Shown here piece by piece: positions 59,269 through 64,000 of a DNA stretch of 64,000 nucleotides. Under the pieces are notes generated by a model. It was not told where the DNA came from, ran no database searches, and saw nothing but the letters and a program-made list of their open reading frames with translations. Within the stretch, counting starts at the first letter, position 1. Each line of letters begins with the position of its first letter. Made by a program: the position numbers and the translations under genes. The DNA is from Tabrizicola aquatica (GTDB lineage Bacteria; Pseudomonadota; Alphaproteobacteria; Rhodobacterales; Rhodobacteraceae): NCBI RefSeq assembly GCF_002900975.1, contig NZ_PJON01000004.1:62001-126000 (forward strand), in the 5' to 3' direction.

Positions 59269-60054
59269 ATGGGGGCCGAGGGGCACGCGGACGGAACCGT
59301 CGGCAAGGCGCTGGATGTGCTGGACATGGTGGCCAGCCATGGCCGGCCCGTGCGCTTTTCCGATTTGCTGACGCAATCCGCCTATCCCAAGGCCACGCTC
59401 TACCGGCTTTTGCAGACGCTGACGCATCAGGGGATGCTGACGCTGGACCCTGACACCGGCACCTATGCGCTGGGCGTGCGCCTTGTCCGGCTGGCCCATG
59501 CCGCCTGGGCGCAGTCCTCGCTGGCCCCGATCGCGCGGCCCTATCTTGATGAATTGGCACGCGAAACCGGCGAGACGATCCATCTGGCGCAGATGGACCT
59601 GGGGCAGGTCTTGTATGTCGACAAGCGCAACGCCGCCCGGCCCGTCGAGATGTTCGCGCAAGCGGGCAAGGTCGGCCCGGCCTATTGCACCGGGGTCGGC
59701 AAGGCGATGCTCGCCTACCTGCCGCCGGACGCATTGGAGGCGGCGCTGGCACGCCAGTCCTTCCACCGCCACACGCCGCACACGCTGGCCAGTCGCGAGG
59801 CGCTGCTGGCCGAGCTTCAGGCGATTCGCAAACGCGGCCACGCCTGGGACGCCGAAGAGCATGAGGCGGGAATCATCTGCTGCGCCGTCCCGATTCTGTC
59901 GCGGCAGGGCCGGGTGATGGGGGCCTTGTCGGTCACCTCGACCACGGCGCGGACGACGCTGGACGCCCTTGGGGCGCAGGCACCGATGATCAAGGACATC
60001 GCGGCGAAGATCGCCGCCGAAGCGGAAAGCTGGCGCTTTCCGGAACAGGTTTAA
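59269..60054 (+). CDS. IclR-family regulator of the galactoside locus
   Basis: 261-residue IclR protein: winged helix (KALDVLDMVASHGRPVRFSD, YPKATLYRLLQTLTHQGML) and C-terminal effector domain (GETIHLAQMDLGQVLYVDKR, YCTGVGKAMLAYLP, GIICCAVPILSRQGRVMGAL). AAGGAGGGG precedes ATG 59269. Diverges from the transport/catabolic operon and precedes the ATPase gene by 12 bp. Likely responds to galactose or a pathway acid (inference). Confidence 0.94.
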   Translation: MGAEGHADGTVGKALDVLDMVASHGRPVRFSDLLTQSAYPKATLYRLLQTLTHQGMLTLDPDTGTYALGVRLVRLAHAAWAQSSLAPIARPYLDELARETGETIHLAQMDLGQVLYVDKRNAARPVEMFAQAGKVGPAYCTGVGKAMLAYLPPDALEAALARQSFHRHTPHTLASREALLAELQAIRKRGHAWDAEEHEAGIICCAVPILSRQGRVMGALSVTSTTARTTLDALGAQAPMIKDIAAKIAAEAESWRFPEQV

Positions 60055-60066
60055 GGGGAGGAACAC

Positions 60067-61119
60067 ATGACCGGAGTGACGCTGGAATCCGTCGTCAAGC
60101 GATACGGCGACGTGCAGGTGATCCATGGGGTCGACCTGAAGATCGAAGATGGCGAGTTCTGCGTCTTCGTCGGCCCGTCAGGCTGCGGGAAATCGACGCT
60201 TCTGCGCATGATCGCGGGGCTGGAGGAAACGTCCTCGGGGGCCATCCGCATCGGCGCGCGGGACGTGACGCATATCGACCCTTCGGAACGCGGGGTGGCG
60301 ATGGTGTTCCAGACCTACGCGCTTTATCCGCACATGACGGTGGCGGAAAACATGGGCTTTGGCCTGAAGATGACCGGCCATCCCAAGGCCGAGATTGACC
60401 GCAAGGTCGCCGAGGCCGCCCGCATCCTGAAACTGGAACCCTTGCTGGCCCGCAAGCCCAAGGCCCTGTCGGGTGGCCAGCGCCAGCGCGTCGCCATCGG
60501 GCGGGCCATCGTCCGGGGGCCAGAGGTGTTCCTGTTCGACGAACCCTTGTCGAACCTGGATGCCGAGTTGCGGGTCGAGATGCGGGTTGAAATCGCCCGC
60601 CTGCACCGCGAGATCGGGGCGACGATGATCTATGTGACCCATGACCAGGTCGAGGCGATGACGCTGGCCGACAAGATCGTCGTCCTGCGTTCGGGCCGGA
60701 TCGAGCAGGTGGGCAAGCCCCTGGACCTGTATAACGATCCCGACAACAAGTTCGTGGCGGGCTTCATCGGCAGCCCGGCGATGAACTTCGTGGCCGGGGT
60801 GGCCCAGGCGGGGTCGGTGGCGGCCAAGGGTCTGGCCGGAACGGTGGCGACGTCGATCGGCCTGCCGGCATCCGGGGCCGATGTGACGGTGGGCCTGCGC
60901 CCGCAGCACCTCAAGATCGGGCCGGGCGATACGCACCGGGTGGAATTGACCGAGGCTTTGGGCGGCGTGAGCTACGTCCACCTCACCGCACCGTCGGGCG
61001 AAAAGCTGATCGTCGAACGCCACGACCAGGTGAACCTGGAGCCGGGGGCCAAGGTCGGGATCAGCTTCGACGCGCGGGACGCGATGCTGTTCGACCAGGA
61101 CGGGTTACGGCTGCGCTAA
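60067..61119 (+). CDS. ugpC: Sugar ABC transporter ATPase (UgpC/MsmK type)
   Basis: 350-residue ABC ATPase of the CUT1 group. Walker [11 protein letters not shown]-loop [13 protein letters not shown], signature [15 protein letters not shown], Walker [16 protein letters not shown] and switch histidine in VTHDQ; C-terminal OB/TOBE regulatory domain about 235-350. Energises the importer whose membrane and binding proteins are on the other strand. The symbol denotes the family; in this locus the substrate is probably galactosides. Confidence 0.92.
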   Translation: MTGVTLESVVKRYGDVQVIHGVDLKIEDGEFCVFVGPSGCGKSTLLRMIAGLEETSSGAIRIGARDVTHIDPSERGVAMVFQTYALYPHMTVAENMGFGLKMTGHPKAEIDRKVAEAARILKLEPLLARKPKALSGGQRQRVAIGRAIVRGPEVFLFDEPLSNLDAELRVEMRVEIARLHREIGATMIYVTHDQVEAMTLADKIVVLRSGRIEQVGKPLDLYNDPDNKFVAGFIGSPAMNFVAGVAQAGSVAAKGLAGTVATSIGLPASGADVTVGLRPQHLKIGPGDTHRVELTEALGGVSYVHLTAPSGEKLIVERHDQVNLEPGAKVGISFDARDAMLFDQDGLRLR

Positions 61120-61125
61120 AGGGTC

Positions 61126-61194
61126 CGCTCGTCGATGACTTCGTCACTCCTCGCTATGGCAACCGCGACGAGAAGACGAAGTCGCACGAGGAGC
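61126..61194. repeat. GCTCGTCGA repeat family, copy D
   Basis: Arm CGCTCGTCGATGACTTCGTC... (61126-61155), nine-base spacer, arm GCGACGAGAAGACGAAGTCG... (61165-61194). Starts 6 bp after the ATPase stop. Shares 30/30 and 29/30 bp with the two arms of copy B, in opposite order. Confidence 0.85.
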
Positions 61195-61217
61195 ATCCGT
61201 TAAGAATTCCTGAACGA

Positions 61218-61254
61218 AAAAGCGCAACCCCTTGACCATGCAGGGGTTTGCGCC
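61218..61254 (-). terminator. Intrinsic terminator of trxB
   Basis: On the minus strand GGCGCAAACCCCT and AGGGGTTGCGC pair with a single bulge, followed by TTTTTC (plus-strand gaaaaa at about 61216-61221). About 20 bp after the trxB stop. Confidence 0.8.
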
Positions 61255-61274
61255 TTTGTCCACCGTGGACAGGA

Positions 61275-62350
<1,076 letters not shown>

Positions 62351-62394
62351 AGGGCCGGCCTTGCTTAAGTAAGGCATCCGAACGGAGGCGCCCC

Positions 62395-62895
62395 ATGGCC
62401 GGACACAAGCTTGACCCCATCGACCGTCAGATTCTGGCCGAATTGCAGGCCGACGGTCGCATGACCAATGTCGAGCTGGCAAGCCGTGTCGGGATTTCCG
62501 CCCCGCCCTGCCTGCGGCGCGTTCGCGGGCTGGAGGAAACGGGCTTCATCCGTGGCTATCATGCCGACATCGACGCACGCGAGTTGGGGTTCGAAGTCCA
62601 GGTCTTTGCGATGGTCCGCCTGAACAGCCAGGCCGAGGCCGACCTGTCGACCTTCGAGGCGCGCTGCCGGGCCTGGCCCCTGGTCCGTGAATGTCACATG
62701 CTGAACGGCGAGATCGACTTCATCCTGAAGTGCGTCTCGCCTGACCTGTCGACCTTCCAAAGCTTCCTGACCGAGGAACTGCTGAAGGCCGACCATGTGG
62801 CCAACGTAAAGACCAGCCTGGTGATCCGCTGCGCCAAGGACGAGCCTGGCCTGCCCTTTGACGTGCTGGAAGCGCGGCTGGCGAAGAACGCCTAG
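62395..62895 (+). CDS. Lrp/AsnC-family regulator
   Basis: 166-residue feast/famine regulator: N-terminal HTH (KLDPIDRQILAELQADGRMT, ELASRVGISAPPCLRRVRGLEE) and C-terminal RAM/AsnC ligand domain (FAMVRLNSQAEADLSTFEAR, ECHMLNGEIDFILKCVSPDL). CGGAGG precedes ATG 62395. Carries paired TTGCGCAA sites upstream. Ligand unknown, probably an amino acid. Confidence 0.93.
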   Translation: MAGHKLDPIDRQILAELQADGRMTNVELASRVGISAPPCLRRVRGLEETGFIRGYHADIDARELGFEVQVFAMVRLNSQAEADLSTFEARCRAWPLVRECHMLNGEIDFILKCVSPDLSTFQSFLTEELLKADHVANVKTSLVIRCAKDEPGLPFDVLEARLAKNA

Positions 62896-63086
62896 CGCGA
62901 GGCGTCGTGGACCGGGCGGGTTGCCGCCTTCAGCCGCATGGCAAAGCCCTTTTCACCCGAAGCCATCCGCCGCGCGGCGGGCTGCTTGGCAGAAACGCGG
63001 GCCGGGCTGCGGGTTTCCTGCGCTTCGGCCACGGCCGCAAGCACCGATACGATCCAGCGCCGCTTGGTCTTCAACTCGATGATCAT
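62892..63086 (-). CDS. Small basic protein (64 aa), uncertain
   Basis: Open frame MIIELKTKRRWIVSVLAAVAE continuing with a lysine/arginine-rich tail (SAKQPAARRMASGEKG). GGGGAAAA precedes ATG 63086. The stop overlaps the lrp stop by 3 bp in convergent orientation and the gene is downstream of pgeF on the same strand. A short hydrophobic patch (WIVSVLAAVAEA) is too short for a clear membrane helix. Not recognised; could be a chance frame. Confidence 0.45.
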   Translation of the reverse strand: MIIELKTKRRWIVSVLAAVAEAQETRSPARVSAKQPAARRMASGEKGFAMRLKAATRPVHDASR

Positions 63087-63200
63087 GCTTTTCCCCGCAG
63101 CACGCAGTTCCCCTATGGCGAGACCCTGCCGGGGGAATGCGGCGGCGATGGGGAAAAGGTTGGGACCAAACGGTGCATTTTCATGCCCGTTTGAGCCGCA

Positions 63201-63959
63201 TTATAGCCGTATTGTCGAGATCAGCCGCCCGTAATCCGCCTCGCCCGCATGGGTCGTGCGGCGGAAGGAATAGAACCGCGCGGCATCGCGATAGGTGCAG
63301 TGGCCGGTCCATTCGGCATGGCCGACCCCCGCCGCCCGCAGCCGCCACTGGCCATAGCCGGGCAGATCGAACAGCAGCCGATCCCCCTGGCCATTGGCGA
63401 AAAAGCGCGTTGTTTCAGGGTCTTCGTCGCGGAAGCGGTCGAAGAATTCCGGCCCGACCTCATAGGCGGCCTGGCTGATCGTCGGGCCAATCACGGCGTG
63501 GATATTGGCACGCTGCGCGCCAAGGCGCTCCATCGCGTCGATGGTCGCCTCCAGCACCCCGTCGACCGCGCCGCGCCAGCCGGCATGGGCGGCACCGACC
63601 ACCCCGGCTGCGGCATCGTGGAACAGCACCGGCTGACAATCCGCCGTCAGCACCCCCAAAAGCACGCCAGGCGTCGCCGTGACCAGCGCATCCGCCTGCG
63701 GGCGGTCGGCCAGCGGGCCGGTGACGGGAATCGCATCGGCGGAATGGACCTGATGCACGGTGACCAGCGCCTGCGGGCCAAGGCCCATCGCCTCGGCCAC
63801 GCGGGTGCGGTTGATGGCCACGATCTCGGCCTGGTCCGACGATCCCGTGCCACAGTTCAGCCCGGCAAAGATACCCGACGAGGCCCCGCCCTTGCGGGTG
63901 AAGAACCCGTGTCGCGTGGTCAGGGCGGGCGAGGTGATGATCTCCAGCATCGATTGCAT
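63201..63959 (-). CDS. pgeF: Peptidoglycan editing factor PgeF (YfiH/DUF152, laccase-like fold)
   Basis: 252-residue protein of the PgeF/COG1496 family. Hallmarks: TRHGFFTRKGGASSGIFAGLN, LVTVHQVHSADAIPV, LTADCQPVLFHDAAAGVVGA, AHAGWRGAVDGVLEATIDAM and CTYRDAARFYSFRR, containing the Cys/His zinc site. Family members remove wrongly incorporated L-Ser from cell-wall precursors or act as purine nucleosidases. The start overlaps the stop of the gene upstream by one base (TGATG). Length normal. Confidence 0.94.
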   Translation of the reverse strand: MQSMLEIITSPALTTRHGFFTRKGGASSGIFAGLNCGTGSSDQAEIVAINRTRVAEAMGLGPQALVTVHQVHSADAIPVTGPLADRPQADALVTATPGVLLGVLTADCQPVLFHDAAAGVVGAAHAGWRGAVDGVLEATIDAMERLGAQRANIHAVIGPTISQAAYEVGPEFFDRFRDEDPETTRFFANGQGDRLLFDLPGYGQWRLRAAGVGHAEWTGHCTYRDAARFYSFRRTTHAGEADYGRLISTIRL

Positions 63960-64000
63960 CAGGCGAATCCGGGGGGCAGGGGCGCGCCGGCCCGGGTCAG
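63959..64000 (-). CDS. C-terminal end of an upstream gene (cut by the window edge)
   Basis: The last 13 codons of a gene on the minus strand, LTRAGAPLPPGFA then TGA, overlapping the pgeF start. Too short to identify. In related genomes a COG1565 SAM-dependent methyltransferase often precedes pgeF, so this is a possible identity by context only. Confidence 0.4.
   Translation of the reverse strand: MTRAGAPLPPGFA

Overview
The window is high-GC DNA from an alphaproteobacterium, very probably a member of the Rhodobacteraceae/Paracoccaceae (Rhodobacter, Tabrizicola or Gemmobacter type). Grounds: a MerR-headed beta-oxidation operon containing a glutathione-transferase-like gene, the NADH-dehydrogenase-like/SelD fusion, the alphaproteobacterial LexA box GTTC-N7-GTTC in front of dnaE2, a choice-of-anchor-L/Hint protein, DUF2794 and IalB proteins, and several short palindromic intergenic repeats of the type common in this family. 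Genes are densely packed, many start/stop pairs overlap as ATGA, and no stretch above 300 bp lacks a gene. I saw no rRNA, tRNA, CRISPR array, transposase or phage gene.

Layout. 1-9.4 kb (minus strand): a fatty/organic-acid beta-oxidation operon, merR - acyl-CoA dehydrogenase - GST - thiolase - [NTF2-like, cupin, NTF2-like, bicupin, NTF2-like] - fadJ-type trifunctional enzyme (cut by the window edge). A strong inverted repeat (TGACGTTAACGTCA) lies upstream of merR. The bracketed block of alternating paralogous cupin and NTF2-like genes between thiolase and fadJ is the most unusual gene arrangement in the window. 9.5-17 kb: DUF1287 protein, the selenium pair mnmH and selD (convergent, stops overlapping), RNase R and a lytic transglycosylase. 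17.1-20.4 kb: an SOS-controlled dnaE2/imuC that appears to lack its C-terminal OB-fold and lies between 45-bp direct repeats, without imuA/imuB beside it. 20.4-30.5 kb: GNAT, dapE, small conserved gene, Hint protein, dapD, LOG protein, YcaQ-type glycosylase, CPA2 antiporter, DUF4142 protein, rlmN. 30.5-48.8 kb: IalB-like protein, asparaginase (ReAV type), DUF2794, NlpC/P60, M17 aminopeptidase, beta-carbonic anhydrase, DUF4139 protein, asd, two MFS transporters, two tandem DUF4424 genes, GH13 alpha-glucosidase and cydAB.

49-61.1 kb: a complete-looking galactoside uptake and degradation locus. A sugar ABC importer (binding protein and two permeases) is followed without a break by alpha-galactosidase (GH36), an SDR sugar dehydrogenase, KDGal kinase, KDPGal aldolase, an SMP-30 lactonase and a GH42 beta-galactosidase; the IclR regulator and the ABC ATPase diverge from it. 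Together they describe import of alpha/beta-galactosides, hydrolysis to galactose and oxidation by the De Ley-Doudoroff route to pyruvate and glyceraldehyde-3-phosphate. The galactonate dehydratase step is missing from the window. 61.2-64 kb: trxB, a divergent Lrp/AsnC regulator with a paired operator, a small ORF, pgeF and the last codons of a further gene.

Three families of short repeats are scattered through the window: TAAGGTGGGCGATATCGCCC-type palindromes (five sites, two of which supply the stop codon of a gene), a roughly 70-bp GCTCGTCGA.../...TCGACGAGC element (four clear copies and one weak one; one copy lies in frame inside a coding gene), and the elements flanking dnaE2. Function calls come from reading translated sequences and recognised motifs; no database search was run.
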